Origin: Rhodospirillales bacterium | Lineage (GTDB): Bacteria; Pseudomonadota; Gammaproteobacteria; Nevskiales; Nevskiaceae | Length of the DNA stretch: 64,000 nt | Assembly (NCBI GenBank): GCA_903970615.1 | Contig: CAJCJH010000087.1 | Coordinates: 1 to 64,000 of the forward strand | Direction of reading: 5' to 3' | Part shown: one piece after another, positions 8,424 to 18,341 of the stretch | Layout of the letters: every line of letters starts with the position of its first letter | Numbering within the stretch: the stretch's first letter is position 1 | Notes under the pieces: model-generated | Seen by the model: the letters and a program-made list of their open reading frames with translations, nothing else | What the model was told of the DNA's origin: nothing | Databases searched by the model: none | Program-made: the position numbers and the translations under genes

Positions 8424-8759
8424 TTATTTATGATCCGGGCCGGGCGCTGCGGAAAGGTAAGCGGCGACATCCGCCATGTCCTGATCGGAAAGCGTGCTGG
8501 CCTGCGCGTGCATGGTGCCGTGATTGCGTTCGCCGCGCTGATATTCCTTCAACGCGGCAACGATATATTCCGGATGTTGACCGCCGAGCCGCGGCACGCG
8601 ATAAGTCGGATAGACGTTGTTGTAATTCGGTATCGCATGGCAGCCAAGGCAGGTGTAAGCCTTCTGCTTGCCAGCGACTGCATCGCCATCGGCCTGCGCG
8701 TCGACGGCGCACAGCACAGAGGCGGCGAGGGCTAAAACGGCCCAGCGCGCTGATCTCAT
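8424..8759 (-). CDS. Periplasmic monohaem cytochrome c, first of tandem pair
   Basis: 111 aa cytochrome c with signal peptide (RSARWAVLALAASVLCAVDAQA) and haem motif CLGCH, followed by RVPRLGGQHPEYIVAALKEYQRGERNHGTMHAQA. The GGQ-x-YI-x-ALK-x-Y-x-GER pattern is shared with the downstream cytochrome, so both belong to one subfamily and might substitute for the two domains of a dihaem c4 cytochrome split into separate proteins; that idea is inference. Its stop codon abuts the start of the second cytochrome, implying translational coupling. Function beyond electron transfer is not deducible. Confidence 0.9.
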   Translation of the reverse strand: MRSARWAVLALAASVLCAVDAQADGDAVAGKQKAYTCLGCHAIPNYNNVYPTYRVPRLGGQHPEYIVAALKEYQRGERNHGTMHAQASTLSDQDMADVAAYLSAAPGPDHK

Positions 8760-8979
8760 CTTGGACTCTCCGAAACGCTATTGTGGCATCGCCAGCGCGG
8801 CGACACTTTCCCTATTTTCCGGGTTATCGAATCCGCGCGTCAATCGATTCATCGAATGGCGCGGAAATTTGTCAATACCCGGTGCGTTGATCCTGCGCCG
8901 AGTGCGCCGTTTGCGTCGTCAAAAACGATCGATCGATCCGGTATAGTTCGGCCGTCCTTACATCAGCCTTGAAGCCGCC

Positions 8980-9375
8980 ATGAATCTCGTGATTACCGCA
9001 GCAAGCATCGCGGTCTGCGCCATCTTGCTCGCCGTGCTGGCGCTGCGCGTTTCGATCTTGCGGACGAAGTTCAAGGTCGCGCTCGGCGATGGCGGCCGGC
9101 CCGAACTGCTGCGCGCGATCCGTGCGCACGGCAACAACATCGAGCACATTCCGATCTTCCTGTTGACCTCGCTCGGCTACGAAGCGCTGGCAGGCTCGAC
9201 CACCACGCTGGCTTTGCTGGATACGCTGTTCGTCGTCGCCCGCGTGCTGCTGGCGCTAGGCTTGAGCCGCAGCGCGATCAACCTGCTGCGCCGCGTCGGC
9301 GCCATCAGCACGCTGTTCTGCGAACTGGTGCTGGCCGGCATGTTGTTGTGGACGGTCGTCGCGCGCGTGCTGTGA
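8980..9375 (+). CDS. MAPEG family membrane protein
   Basis: 131 aa integral membrane protein of the MAPEG family (membrane-associated proteins in eicosanoid and glutathione metabolism). Four hydrophobic helices are apparent, and the family core RVSILRTKFKVALGDGG followed by LLRAIRAHGNNIEHIPIF is present, which contains the conserved R-x-x-x-N-x-x-E/P pattern. Bacterial members such as YecN are presumed glutathione-dependent but mostly uncharacterised. The stop overlaps a GTG that probably starts ppx (GTGA), so the two may be coupled. The 220 bp upstream, between it and the divergent cytochrome gene, holds no other gene that I can see. Confidence 0.88.
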   Translation: MNLVITAASIAVCAILLAVLALRVSILRTKFKVALGDGGRPELLRAIRAHGNNIEHIPIFLLTSLGYEALAGSTTTLALLDTLFVVARVLLALGLSRSAINLLRRVGAISTLFCELVLAGMLLWTVVARVL

Positions 9376-10934
9376 CGCGTATTGTGAAGAAGGCCGCAGC
9401 GCAGCAGCGCTCGCAAAAATCGAAAGGTAACACGGCATCGATTGCGACCGAAGTCGCAGCAGTCGATCTCGGCTCCAACAGTTTTCACATGCTGGTCGCG
9501 CGCGAGAACGACGGCCAGTTGCAAGTGCTGGATCGTCTGCGCGAAGCCGTCCGTTTGGCAGCTGGTTTAGGGCCGGATCGCAAGCTCACGCGCGAAGCCG
9601 AAACGCGCGCGCTGGCCTGTCTCGAACGCTTCGGTCAGCGCCTGCGCCAGTTACCGCAGAACCGTGTGCGCGTGGTCGGCACCAATACCTTGCGGCGCTT
9701 GCAGGATGGCGGCGCGTTCGTCGCGGCGGCGGAAAAAGCGCTGGGCCACGAGATCGGCATCATCTCCGGCGTTGAAGAAGCGCGGCTGGTCTACAACGGT
9801 GTCACGCATGGCATGGATAGCCGCCGTGGCGCGCGACGCAGGCGGCTGGTGGTGGATATCGGCGGCGGCAGCACCGAACTGATTATCGGCCGCGGCGCCG
9901 ACGCACAACTGATGGAAAGCGTACCGCTCGGTTGCGTCGTCCACACCCAGCGTTTTTTCAGCGACGGCGAAATTACCCGCGCGCGCATGCGCGAAGCGCG
10001 ACTCGCCGCGCGGGTTGAAATCGAATTCCTCGAACATCGCTATCGTCGTGCCGGCTGGGATGTCGCGCTCGGCGCCAGTGGCACCGTGCGCGGCGCCTGG
10101 CGCGTGATGAAAGGCCAGGGCTGGAGCGACGAACTCATCACCCGCGAAGCGCTCGAAAAAACGCTGGAGATGACTATTCGCGCCGGCAAAATCGAACGCA
10201 TCGATTTCCCCGGTTTGCGAGAAGATCGCCGGCCGGTGTTCGCCGGCGGCATCGCGGTGCTCGCCGGCATCTTCGATGGCCTCGGCATCACGGCGATGGA
10301 AACTTCCGATCGCGCGCTACGCGAAGGTTTGATCTACGACCTGCTCGGGCGCTTATCCGACCGCGACGTACGCAACCGATCGGTCGAGCAAATGGCTGAG
10401 CGTTATGGCATCGATCGCCAGCATGCGCAGGCGGTCGAGCGCACCGCGCTGAAGCTGCTGGATCAGGTCGCGGCCAGCTGGCAGCTCGATCGCCGCATCG
10501 CCACCACGCTATTGCACTGGGCCGCGCAGCTACAGGAGATCGGCCTCATCATCGCGCACGATGGCTCGCATCGGCACGGTGAATACATCCTGCGTAACGC
10601 CGATATGTTCGGTTTCTCGCAGACCGATCAGACCATGCTCGCCGCGCTCGTGCGATTGCAACGCGGCAAGTTCGCCAATAGCGTGATCGAAGAAATACCC
10701 GAAGCCTGGCGCGCACTGGTGCGCAAACTCGCGGTGATCTTCCGGCTCGCCGTGGTGCTGCATCGCGCCCGCACACCGGGCCTGCGCGTGCCGCTGAAAA
10801 TCAGCATCGACGCCCGCACCGTCAAGCTCGACTTCCGCCCTGGCTGGCTCGATCGCTATCCATTGACACGCGAGGATCTGGAGATCGAAGCGCAGGCGCT
10901 GGAAGCGGCAGGGCTGAGGTTACGGGTGATGTAA
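9372..10934 (+). CDS. ppx: Exopolyphosphatase (Ppx/GppA family)
   Basis: Releases phosphate processively from polyphosphate chain ends (GppA paralogues hydrolyse pppGpp). The ASKHA-fold phosphate motifs are visible: AVDLGSNSFHMLVA near residue 35, VVGTNTLRR, GVEEARLVYNGV with the catalytic glutamate, LVVDIGGGSTELIIG, and GASGTVRG. A C-terminal HD-like helical region follows (TLLHWAAQLQEIGLIIAHDGSHRHGEYIL). Start taken as the GTG at 9372, overlapping the previous stop; a GTG at 9384 is an alternative, and the first about 30 residues are a basic extension unlike the family. About 520 aa is typical. It converges on ppk, so synthesis and degradation of polyphosphate are encoded side by side. The Ppx assignment over GppA rests on length and this neighbour. 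Confidence 0.92.
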   Translation: MTRIVKKAAAQQRSQKSKGNTASIATEVAAVDLGSNSFHMLVARENDGQLQVLDRLREAVRLAAGLGPDRKLTREAETRALACLERFGQRLRQLPQNRVRVVGTNTLRRLQDGGAFVAAAEKALGHEIGIISGVEEARLVYNGVTHGMDSRRGARRRRLVVDIGGGSTELIIGRGADAQLMESVPLGCVVHTQRFFSDGEITRARMREARLAARVEIEFLEHRYRRAGWDVALGASGTVRGAWRVMKGQGWSDELITREALEKTLEMTIRAGKIERIDFPGLREDRRPVFAGGIAVLAGIFDGLGITAMETSDRALREGLIYDLLGRLSDRDVRNRSVEQMAERYGIDRQHAQAVERTALKLLDQVAASWQLDRRIATTLLHWAAQLQEIGLIIAHDGSHRHGEYILRNADMFGFSQTDQTMLAALVRLQRGKFANSVIEEIPEAWRALVRKLAVIFRLAVVLHRARTPGLRVPLKISIDARTVKLDFRPGWLDRYPLTREDLEIEAQALEAAGLRLRVM

Positions 10935-11009
10935 TGTTTACTGCGGACATTCAACTCGAAGCCAGCAACTAATCCAGCCCGAAGGCAGTGGTCTACATAT
11001 TCCAAAAAT

Positions 11010-13118
11010 TTAGCCGCCCAAACTTTCCTCAAGAATCCTGATCTGCACACCCTTGGTTCCTGGTTCAGTCGGTGCGCGCAGATAAGTCCCATCTTGCTGC
11101 AACAACCAACTGCTGGCGGTATCGGCGAGGTAGGCTTCGAGTTGATCGATCACTCGCTCGCGCAGTTTTTTGTCTTGCAGCGGGAATGCGATTTCCACGC
11201 GGCGGAACAGATTGCGTTCCATCCAGTCGGCGCTGGATAACCACAACTCCTTATCGCCGCCGTTGTGGAAATAGAACACGCGCGAGTGTTCGAGGAAGCG
11301 GCCGATGATGGAGCGCACGCGAATGTTTTCGGAGAGGCCCGGCACGCCGGGGCGCAGGCAGCACATGCCGCGCACGATCAGGTCGATGCTGACGCCGGCC
11401 TGCGATGCGGCATACAAAGCCTGAATCATTTCCTGTTCAACCAGGCCGTTCATCTTGGCGACGATGCGGGCTTTCTTGCCTTTCGCGGCGTGGGCGATTT
11501 CGCGGTCGATGCGCTCGCGCATGCCAGTGGCGAGTGTGAACGGCGATTGCAATAGACGATTGAGTTTGCTGACCTTGCCGAGACTCGTCAGCTGCAGGAA
11601 CACACTGTGTACATCGCGGCAGATCGCGGCGTCGGCGGTGAGCAGGCCGTAGTCGGTATACATGCGAGCGGTGCGTGGATGATAGTTGCCGGTGCCGAGA
11701 TGCGCGTAATGCCGCAGCGCACCGGAAGTGCCGCCGGGCGTGGCATCTTCGCGGCGCACGATCAACATCATCTTGGCGTGCGTCTTGTAGCCGACCACGC
11801 CATACACCACATGCGCACCGGCCTCTTGCAGCGCTTCCGCCAGCGAGATGTTGTCGAGCTCATCGAAGCGCGCACGCAACTCCACAACCACCGTGACTTC
11901 CTTGCCGGCACGCGCTGCGGCGATCAGTGCTTCGGTGACGGCAGACTTCGCACCGGTGCGATAAAGCGTTTGCTTGATCGCGAGCACGTTCGGATCTTTC
12001 GCCGCCTGCCGCAACAACTCCAGCACCGGCGCAAACGAATCGTAGGGATGCTGCAACAGCTGATCGCGCTCGCGCATCGCCGCGAACATATCGCCGCTCA
12101 AAGCTTTGGGGCTACGCGGTGTGAAGTTGGCGTATTTGAGATCAGGACGGTCGATCAAATCCGGAATCGCCATCAGCCGCATCAGGTTCACCGGGCCGTT
12201 GCACTGATACACATCCGAAGCCTGCAATTCCAGCTTTTCGGCGAGATATTGCGCCATCGCATCCGGGCAGTTGTGCGCCACTTCAAGCCGCACGGTATCG
12301 CCCCATTGACGTTGCGAAAGCTCATCTTCCAGCGCTTCGAGCAAATCATCGGCTTCGGCTTCATCGACCAGCAGATCAGAATTTCGAGTGACGCGGAACT
12401 GGAAGCAGCCGGTGGCCTTCATGCCGGGAAAAAGATCGTCGGCATAAGCGTGGATCACACTCGATAAAAACACGAAATCGTAGGGCCCGGTGCCGGGCAC
12501 ATCGCGCGGCAATTGAATCAGGCGCGGCAAGGCGCGTGGCGCCTGCACCACGGCATAAGCAATGTTGCGGCCGAACGCATCCTTGCCGGATAAGGAGACG
12601 ATGAAGTTCAGCGATTTATTCAGGATGCGCGGAAACGGATGCGCCGGATCGAGACCGAGCGGCGACAGCACCGGCAGCAGTTCATTCTGGAAATAACTCG
12701 ACAGCCAGGCATCCTGCTCCGGCGTCCATTCCTGACGCCGCACGAAGCGGATTTTTTCGCGTTCCAACGCGGGAATCATGACCTCATTGAGCACGCGATA
12801 TTGCTCTTCCACCAGCGCATGCGCGCCGCTGCCGACGGCACCAAGCAATTCCACCGCCGTCATGTTTTCACCGCCCGGCGGCTGCGTGCCGAGCTTCACC
12901 ATCTGCTTGATGGAAGCCACGCGAATCTCGAAGAACTCGTCGAGGTTCGAGCACGAGATGCACAGGAACTTGAGCCGCTCCAGCAGCGGCACCGATTCAT
13001 CCTTGGCCTGTTCCAGCACGCGATGATTGAATGCGAGCAGCGACAGCTCGCGGTTGAAAAAACTGGGCGCTACCGCAACGGGCGTGGTCTCGGCGATAGG
13101 CTGTGAAAGATCGGGCAT
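11010..13118 (-). CDS. ppk: Polyphosphate kinase 1
   Basis: Membrane-associated enzyme that polymerises the gamma-phosphate of ATP into polyphosphate. The 702 aa protein shows the N-terminal domain (FFNRELSLLAFNHRVLEQAKDE), the head domain, and the two phospholipase D-like C-terminal domains. The autophosphorylated histidine region is visible in HYAHLGTGNYHPRTARMY, with TDYGLLTADAAICRDV after it, and the last domain carries IDLIVRGMCCLRPGVPGLSENIRVRSIIGRFLEHSR. Start at MPDLSQPIAE is supported by conserved sequence soon after it. The gene converges with ppx. A Pho box and -10 element lie 46-79 bp upstream of the start, so PhoB control under phosphate limitation is likely. Confidence 0.97.
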   Translation of the reverse strand: MPDLSQPIAETTPVAVAPSFFNRELSLLAFNHRVLEQAKDESVPLLERLKFLCISCSNLDEFFEIRVASIKQMVKLGTQPPGGENMTAVELLGAVGSGAHALVEEQYRVLNEVMIPALEREKIRFVRRQEWTPEQDAWLSSYFQNELLPVLSPLGLDPAHPFPRILNKSLNFIVSLSGKDAFGRNIAYAVVQAPRALPRLIQLPRDVPGTGPYDFVFLSSVIHAYADDLFPGMKATGCFQFRVTRNSDLLVDEAEADDLLEALEDELSQRQWGDTVRLEVAHNCPDAMAQYLAEKLELQASDVYQCNGPVNLMRLMAIPDLIDRPDLKYANFTPRSPKALSGDMFAAMRERDQLLQHPYDSFAPVLELLRQAAKDPNVLAIKQTLYRTGAKSAVTEALIAAARAGKEVTVVVELRARFDELDNISLAEALQEAGAHVVYGVVGYKTHAKMMLIVRREDATPGGTSGALRHYAHLGTGNYHPRTARMYTDYGLLTADAAICRDVHSVFLQLTSLGKVSKLNRLLQSPFTLATGMRERIDREIAHAAKGKKARIVAKMNGLVEQEMIQALYAASQAGVSIDLIVRGMCCLRPGVPGLSENIRVRSIIGRFLEHSRVFYFHNGGDKELWLSSADWMERNLFRRVEIAFPLQDKKLRERVIDQLEAYLADTASSWLLQQDGTYLRAPTEPGTKGVQIRILEESLGG

Positions 13119-13163
13119 GAGAATCAGGCGGCGAAACGCGCCTAGTTGGATTTTGGAGCGGCT

Positions 13164-13197
13164 AGTAGAGTCATCTGCAATGACAGAATCGTGACAG
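13164..13197 (-). promoter_or_regulatory. Pho box and -10 element of ppk promoter
   Basis: Read on the minus strand, 13197-13180 is CTGTCAC-GATT-CTGTCAT: two 7-base direct repeats separated by 4 bases, matching the PhoB consensus (CTGTCAT, 4 bp AT-rich, CTGTCAT) at 13 of 14 repeat positions. Ten bases further downstream is TCTACT (13169-13164), a plausible -10 at the spacing used in Pho promoters, where PhoB replaces the -35. This points to PhoR-PhoB control of ppk. PhoB itself is not in the window. Confidence 0.8.
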
Positions 13198-13245
13198 CGA
13201 ACAGGCTAACACTGACGGCGATGGACGAATACGAATGTTCGCGCC

Positions 13246-13830
13246 TCAGCGCTGCATCGTTCCCATCAAGATTCCGCGCGCGAGCACATGGCCCTTGATC
13301 GCTGCGAGCGCTTCACGCCGGCGCACCGGACAGCGAAATCCCAGCGGCAGATCGAGCGCCAATAATTGAAAGTAATAGCGATGCGCGCCGTGGCCCGGCA
13401 GCGCCGCAGGCGCAAGATAACGGCGCTGGCCGAGGCCGTTGTAGCCGAACACCAGCGCCGGTGCGTCCGCTGGCGCCTGCCGCGACAGTGCGCCTTCGGG
13501 CAGCATGCGCACGCGCGGCGCGATGCCGAAAACCATCACATGCAGCAACGGCCGCAGCCAGGGAATATCGGCGTCTTCCATCACCAGTGCGAGGCTTTGA
13601 GTTTGTGCGGGCACGCCGCTCCAGACCAGCGGCGGTGAGCGATCGACCCGCTCGCCGCAGTATGGCGATGGAATCACGCCACCGTCTTCAAACGCCGGGC
13701 TGACGAGCCGCAGGCGCAGCGGAATCGTGGCGATCGCCGGATCGTTGCTGAGCAGGCGATCGGTGCCGGCGCGCAGGCCTCTGAGCAGGCCGCCGAGCGG
13801 TTGCAGCAGTGAAGTGATCGGCACCGTCAT
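13246..13830 (-). CDS. YbhB/YbcL-type Raf kinase inhibitor-like (PEBP) protein
   Basis: 194 aa protein of the phosphatidylethanolamine-binding fold. Recognisable elements are the DGGVIPSPYCGERVDRSPPLVWSGVP start of the fold, the SLALVMEDADIPWLRPLLHVMVFGI segment with the D-x-D and H of the ligand pocket, and a C-terminal HRYYFQLLALDLPL strand. Bacterial members are cytoplasmic or periplasmic with unclear ligands; no signal peptide is obvious here. It is 11 bp downstream of the glutathione transferase gene on the same strand, so probably cotranscribed. Function cannot be specified further. Confidence 0.85.
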   Translation of the reverse strand: MTVPITSLLQPLGGLLRGLRAGTDRLLSNDPAIATIPLRLRLVSPAFEDGGVIPSPYCGERVDRSPPLVWSGVPAQTQSLALVMEDADIPWLRPLLHVMVFGIAPRVRMLPEGALSRQAPADAPALVFGYNGLGQRRYLAPAALPGHGAHRYYFQLLALDLPLGFRCPVRRREALAAIKGHVLARGILMGTMQR

Positions 13831-13841
13831 CGCTGAAAAGC

Positions 13842-14528
13842 TCAGCGCACCAGCATGGTTTGCGCCGCCTGCACGATCTTGTCGCCGGCGGCGCGCTTGC
13901 CCGGCACTTCCAACCCGCGCTGCACCGCGGGCCGCGCGAGGATGCGTTGATGCCAGGCGCTCAGGTTCGGCAAATCGTCGATCGCAACTCCGGCCCAGGC
14001 GTGTACGTTCACCCAGGGAAAATGCGCGATATCCGCAATCGAATATTCACCGCACAGATAGTCCCGATCGGCGAGCCGCGCATCGAGCACGCGATAGAGC
14101 CGTTTGGTTTCGTTTTGATACCGATCGATCGCCGGCTGATATTTCTCGTGCCAGTAACGGAAGAACACATTCGCCTGCCCTTGCATCGGCCCCAGTCCGC
14201 CCATCTGGAACATCAGCCACTGCATCACTTCCGAGCGGCCTTGCACATCCTTCGGCAGTAGCCGGCCATATTTTTCGGCGAGATAAATCAGGATGGCGCC
14301 GGACTCGAAGACCGCGAAGCTGCCGTTCGCCGCATCCACTTCACGATCGACGATCGTCGGAATGCGGCCGTTCGGATTGAGCCGCAAATACTCCGGCTTT
14401 TTCTGCGCGCCGCTGCCGAGATCGATGGCGTGCAATTCGTAAGGCAACCCCAGCTCTTCGAGCATGATCGAAGCCTTGTGGCCGTTCGGCGTGGCAGCGG
14501 TGTAGAGCGCGATGGCAGGTTCAGTCAT
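13842..14528 (-). CDS. Glutathione S-transferase, YfcG-like (nu class)
   Basis: 228 aa protein with an N-terminal thioredoxin-like domain ([28 protein letters not shown]) and a helical C-terminal domain. The TPNGHK glutathione-binding turn, [11 protein letters not shown] with the cis-proline, [15 protein letters not shown], and later [17 protein letters not shown] and [13 protein letters not shown] match the E. coli YfcG/YghU (Ure2p-like, nu class) enzymes, known disulfide-bond reductases that bind two glutathione molecules. It is followed by the PEBP gene. Role is probably thiol-redox protection; the natural substrate is unknown. Confidence 0.92.
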   Translation of the reverse strand: MTEPAIALYTAATPNGHKASIMLEELGLPYELHAIDLGSGAQKKPEYLRLNPNGRIPTIVDREVDAANGSFAVFESGAILIYLAEKYGRLLPKDVQGRSEVMQWLMFQMGGLGPMQGQANVFFRYWHEKYQPAIDRYQNETKRLYRVLDARLADRDYLCGEYSIADIAHFPWVNVHAWAGVAIDDLPNLSAWHQRILARPAVQRGLEVPGKRAAGDKIVQAAQTMLVR

Positions 14529-14699
14529 TTCGTTCCTAAGTGTGCCGATAAAGGCGCAATGCGGGGTTCAAAGATAGCAATCCCGAATGCTGCGTGCAGG
14601 TTTGCTGCGAAGACAGCTTCCATTGAATGTTGATCGGCATGATGAATCTGCGGTTATTCAGGCCGGCTTTCAACCGCTGCGCGCCTCGCCTAAACGGGC

Positions 14700-15407
14700 T
14701 TAGATCGCCACAGCGCGATCGGGAAAATCGGTGAACACGCCATCGATGCCGAGCGCCCGCAGCGCAGCAATTTCCGTACTTTCGTTGACGGTGTAGACGT
14801 AGATTTTAAGCCCGCGCGCTTTCGCATCGGCGATCAATTGCGCATCGAGAAATTCAGCACTGATGTTCAGCGAAACCGCCTCTAGTTCGGTGGCGCAGGC
14901 GGCCAGATCGAGCGGCACGCCGCCGAGCAGCGCGCCGACCGGAATCTCCGGCGCGATCCGCTTGAATTGGCGCAGCTCCGGCAGATCAAAAGACGACACC
15001 AGAAAGCGCTGCGCCGGCCAGCCTTTGCCGATGAAACGGCGCAGCACCGCGGCAACCGCAGCGGCGGTGCCCTCCGAGGTTTTCAATTCGACATTGACGA
15101 TCACGCGCTGCGCGATCAGTTCGAGTGCTTCGTCCAGCGTCGGGATTTTTTCGCCTTCGCCGGCATCGAGTGCTCGCAGGGTTTCATAGCTGCAACCGCG
15201 CAGCGCGCCGCGGCCATTGGTGGTGCGTTGCAGCGTTAAATCGTGTAGCAAAAGCAGCGCGCCACTCGGATGCAGTTGTACATCGAATTCCACCGCATGC
15301 GCGCCCAGCGCAATTCCGCGCTCGATCGCCAGCAGCGTATTTTCCGGTGCATGCCCGCGCGCACCGCGATGTCCGATGACGAGGAAATTTTCCGACGACT
15401 TTTGCAT
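14700..15407 (-). CDS. ugpQ: Glycerophosphodiester phosphodiesterase
   Basis: Hydrolyses glycerophosphodiesters from phospholipid turnover to glycerol-3-phosphate and an alcohol. The TIM-barrel GDPD signatures are present: VIGHRGARGHAPENTLLA (His, Arg, Glu of the active site), GAHAVEFDVQLHPSGALLLLHD with the metal-binding Glu/Asp and the second His, then VNVELKTSEG. The C-terminus ends in YTVNESTEIAALRALGIDGVFTDFPD. No signal peptide, so the cytoplasmic UgpQ type. The start at 15407 has a GGAG six bases upstream and is preferred over an in-frame ATG seven codons earlier. Stands alone, 106 bp downstream of pyk. Confidence 0.92.
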   Translation of the reverse strand: MQKSSENFLVIGHRGARGHAPENTLLAIERGIALGAHAVEFDVQLHPSGALLLLHDLTLQRTTNGRGALRGCSYETLRALDAGEGEKIPTLDEALELIAQRVIVNVELKTSEGTAAAVAAVLRRFIGKGWPAQRFLVSSFDLPELRQFKRIAPEIPVGALLGGVPLDLAACATELEAVSLNISAEFLDAQLIADAKARGLKIYVYTVNESTEIAALRALGIDGVFTDFPDRAVAI

Positions 15408-15513
15408 CGCAGTCTCCGATCGGCGCATCCGCGTTTGAACAATTTCGTTGAAGATTCGCGCGGAAATTTCTGCTCAGAACATCGTCGTGCTTATCGCAGT
15501 TCGTATGAGCGCT

Positions 15514-16944
15514 TCAACTGACCGTGACGATCTTCATCGAGTTGGTACCGCCGGTGCTGTCCTTGCCGTCGGCATCGCCTTTGGTGACGAGCACGCGATC
15601 GCCGGGCTTGATAACGCCGCGATACTTGAGGCTTTCGATCGCCTGTTTGATGATCGAAAGCGAATCCGGTTGCGCCGCCTGAAATGCGATCGGATAAACG
15701 CCGCGGCACATCGCCATCTTGCGACGCGTGCGCTCGTGAATGGTCAAGGCATAAATCGGAATCTGCGTTTCCGAGCGCGCCATCATCAGCGCCGTGTTGC
15801 CGGATTCGGTGAGTGCGACGATCGCGGTGGCGTGCATGTGCCGCGCGGTCCACGCGGTGGCCATGCCGACGGCTTCGTCGACGCGCTCGAAATGCGTTTC
15901 CAGACGGCTGTCGTCGCGGCTGCGCGGCGCGGCATTTTCGGCGGCCACACAAACACGCGCCATCGCCTCGACCGTTTTCACCGGCCATTTGCCGCTGGCG
16001 GTTTCGGCCGACAGCATCACCGCATCGGTGCCGTCCATCACCGCGTTGGCGACATCCGAAACTTCGGCGCGCGTCGGCAGCGGATTGACGATCATCGACT
16101 CCATCATCTGTGTTGCGGTGATAACCATGCGGTTGGCCTCGCGCGCCTGCGCGATGATGACTTTCTGCCAGCCGGGCAATTCGGCGTCGCCGATTTCCAC
16201 GCCGAGATCGCCACGCGCCACCATCACCACATCGCTCGCTTCGATGATGCTCCCCAGCGCCGGCAAGGCTTCGGCGCGCTCGATCTTGGCGACCAGCGCG
16301 GCGCTGCCGCCAGCGGCAATCATCAATGCACGCGCTTCGTTCATGTCGTCGGCCGAACGCGGAAAAGACACGGCGATGAAATCGACACCGATACTCACCG
16401 CATGGCGCAAATCCTCGCGGTCCTTATCGGTGAGCGCGGCCGCGGAAAGTCCGCCGCCCTGTTTGTTGATGCCCTTGCGATTCGACAGAATTCCGCCGAG
16501 CAGCACGATCGTTTCGATGCGCGTGCCGGCGACTTTTTCCACGCGTAGCGTGATCGCGCCATCGTTCAGCAGCAGGATGTCGCCCGCTTCCACATCGCGC
16601 GGCAGATGTTCGTAAGCGCAACCCACAGCATGTGCGTCGCCGGCATTCACGCCCATCGCGGTATCGAGTGCGAAGGGCTGATCTTCAAGCAGTTCCACCG
16701 GCCCTTTGGCGAAGCTTTCGATGCGGATTTTCGGGCCTTGCAGATCCGCCAGCACACCGATATCCACGCCGAGTTCGAGCGCGATCGTGCGCACGCTGTC
16801 GGCGCGTCGCGCGTGGTCTGCCGCGGCGCCATGCGAGTAGTTCAGCCGCACTACATCCACACCGGCCCGCAGCATGCGCCGCAGCACGGCAGGATCATCG
16901 GTGGCGGGCCCGAGCGTGGCGAGAATTTTAGTGCGGCGAGTCAT
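15514..16944 (-). CDS. pyk: Pyruvate kinase
   Basis: Last glycolytic step: phosphoenolpyruvate and ADP to pyruvate and ATP. The 476 aa protein starts [18 protein letters not shown] and shows [27 protein letters not shown], the signature KIERAEAL (catalytic lysine and metal-binding glutamate), [56 protein letters not shown], and the C-terminal allosteric domain ending at [14 protein letters not shown]. The frame is open further upstream, but the conserved start is at 16944. Divergent from purT with a 138 bp gap. The active site loop is RLNYSHG rather than RLNFSHG, a common variant. Confidence 0.97.
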   Translation of the reverse strand: MTRRTKILATLGPATDDPAVLRRMLRAGVDVVRLNYSHGAAADHARRADSVRTIALELGVDIGVLADLQGPKIRIESFAKGPVELLEDQPFALDTAMGVNAGDAHAVGCAYEHLPRDVEAGDILLLNDGAITLRVEKVAGTRIETIVLLGGILSNRKGINKQGGGLSAAALTDKDREDLRHAVSIGVDFIAVSFPRSADDMNEARALMIAAGGSAALVAKIERAEALPALGSIIEASDVVMVARGDLGVEIGDAELPGWQKVIIAQAREANRMVITATQMMESMIVNPLPTRAEVSDVANAVMDGTDAVMLSAETASGKWPVKTVEAMARVCVAAENAAPRSRDDSRLETHFERVDEAVGMATAWTARHMHATAIVALTESGNTALMMARSETQIPIYALTIHERTRRKMAMCRGVYPIAFQAAQPDSLSIIKQAIESLKYRGVIKPGDRVLVTKGDADGKDSTGGTNSMKIVTVS

Positions 16945-17082
16945 GCGTCTTTGGGCGGGTTCCTGGAGTGGTCTGCGATCATTGTCTGCAATGGGCTTGC
17001 TTCGCGCTCGCGTTACCGCGTAACACAAGCGTGCGCAGTATTATCCGCTGCATCCGCCACTCGCCGCATCAGGATTTTTTGC

Positions 17083-18279
17083 ATGACCACACTCGGCACT
17101 CCGCTTTCTCCGAATGCCACGCGCGTGCTGCTGCTCGGCTCCGGCGAACTCGGCAAGGAAGTCGTCATCGAATTGCAGCGCCTGGGTGTGGAAACCATCG
17201 CGGTGGATCGCTACGCCGATGCGCCGGCGATGCAGGTGGCGCATCGCAGCCATGTGATCAAAATGCTGGATGGCGCCGCGCTGCGCCGCGTGATCGAACT
17301 GGAAAAACCGCATTACATCGTTCCCGAGATCGAGGCGATACACACGGCCACGCTGCTCGAACTCGAAGCTGAGGGTCATACGGTAATCCCGACCGCGCGC
17401 GCGGCGCGTTTGACGATGGATCGTGAAGGCATTCGCTGCCTCGCCGCCGAACAGCTCGGCCTGCCAACTTCGCCGTATCGCTTCGCCGACAACGAAACGG
17501 ATTATCGCGCAGCGGTAAAAGTGCTCGGCATTCCCTGCGTGGTAAAGCCGCTGATGTCGAGTTCGGGCAAAGGCCAGAGCGTGATCCGAAGCGAAGTCGA
17601 GGTGACGCGCGCCTGGGATTACGCGCAAGCCGGCGGGCGTGCCGGCGCGGGCCGCGTAATCGTTGAAGGCTTCGTGCCGTTCGATTACGAAATCACACTG
17701 CTTACCGTGCGCCATCTCGATGCCAGCGGTGCCACGAAAACCAGTTTCTGCACGCCGATTGGCCATTTGCAGATCGATGGCGACTATCGTGAATCCTGGC
17801 AGCCGCAACCGATGTCTGCGGGCGCGCTGAAAAAGGCCGAGGCGATCGCAGAAAAAATCACCGCCAACCTCGGCGGCCGCGGACTTTTCGGCGTGGAGTT
17901 GTTCGTCAAGGGAGAAGAAGTGATTTTCAGCGAAGTCAGCCCGCGCCCGCACGATACCGGCCTGGTCACGCTGATCTCGCAGGACTTACCGCAATTTGCG
18001 CTGCATGCACGCGCGATTTTAGGTTTGCCGATTCCAAACATCCGCAGCCGCGGCGCCGCGGCTTCCTGCGCGATTCTGTGCGAAGGCGACCGAAAAGCGC
18101 CTGTATTTGCTGACATCCACGCCGCTCTCGAACAAACCGACACGATGCTGCGCCTGTTCGGAAAACCCGAAATCAGCGGCAAGCGCCGCATGGGTGTGGC
18201 GCTCGCGCTGGGCGATTCGGTCGAAGAAGCGCGCGCCAAGGCGCGGCGAGCAGCGGCGGCGGTCAGCGTGGTTGATTGA
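17083..18279 (+). CDS. purT: Formate-dependent phosphoribosylglycinamide formyltransferase
   Basis: ATP-grasp enzyme that formylates GAR directly with formate and ATP in purine synthesis, an alternative to folate-dependent PurN. The 398 aa product starts [27 protein letters not shown] and has [27 protein letters not shown], the ATP-grasp region [16 protein letters not shown], and the metal-binding [28 protein letters not shown]. Start chosen at the conserved MTTLGTPLS motif; the frame is open far upstream only because it shadows pyk. It ends 62 bp before the oppositely oriented small membrane protein gene; no strong terminator is visible there. Confidence 0.97.
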   Translation: MTTLGTPLSPNATRVLLLGSGELGKEVVIELQRLGVETIAVDRYADAPAMQVAHRSHVIKMLDGAALRRVIELEKPHYIVPEIEAIHTATLLELEAEGHTVIPTARAARLTMDREGIRCLAAEQLGLPTSPYRFADNETDYRAAVKVLGIPCVVKPLMSSSGKGQSVIRSEVEVTRAWDYAQAGGRAGAGRVIVEGFVPFDYEITLLTVRHLDASGATKTSFCTPIGHLQIDGDYRESWQPQPMSAGALKKAEAIAEKITANLGGRGLFGVELFVKGEEVIFSEVSPRPHDTGLVTLISQDLPQFALHARAILGLPIPNIRSRGAAASCAILCEGDRKAPVFADIHAALEQTDTMLRLFGKPEISGKRRMGVALALGDSVEEARAKARRAAAAVSVVD

Positions 18280-18341
18280 GCCCACCCGATTGATCGGATC
18301 GAAACTGGGTTGTTCGGTCTTCGATCGGCGAAACAGCGCTT

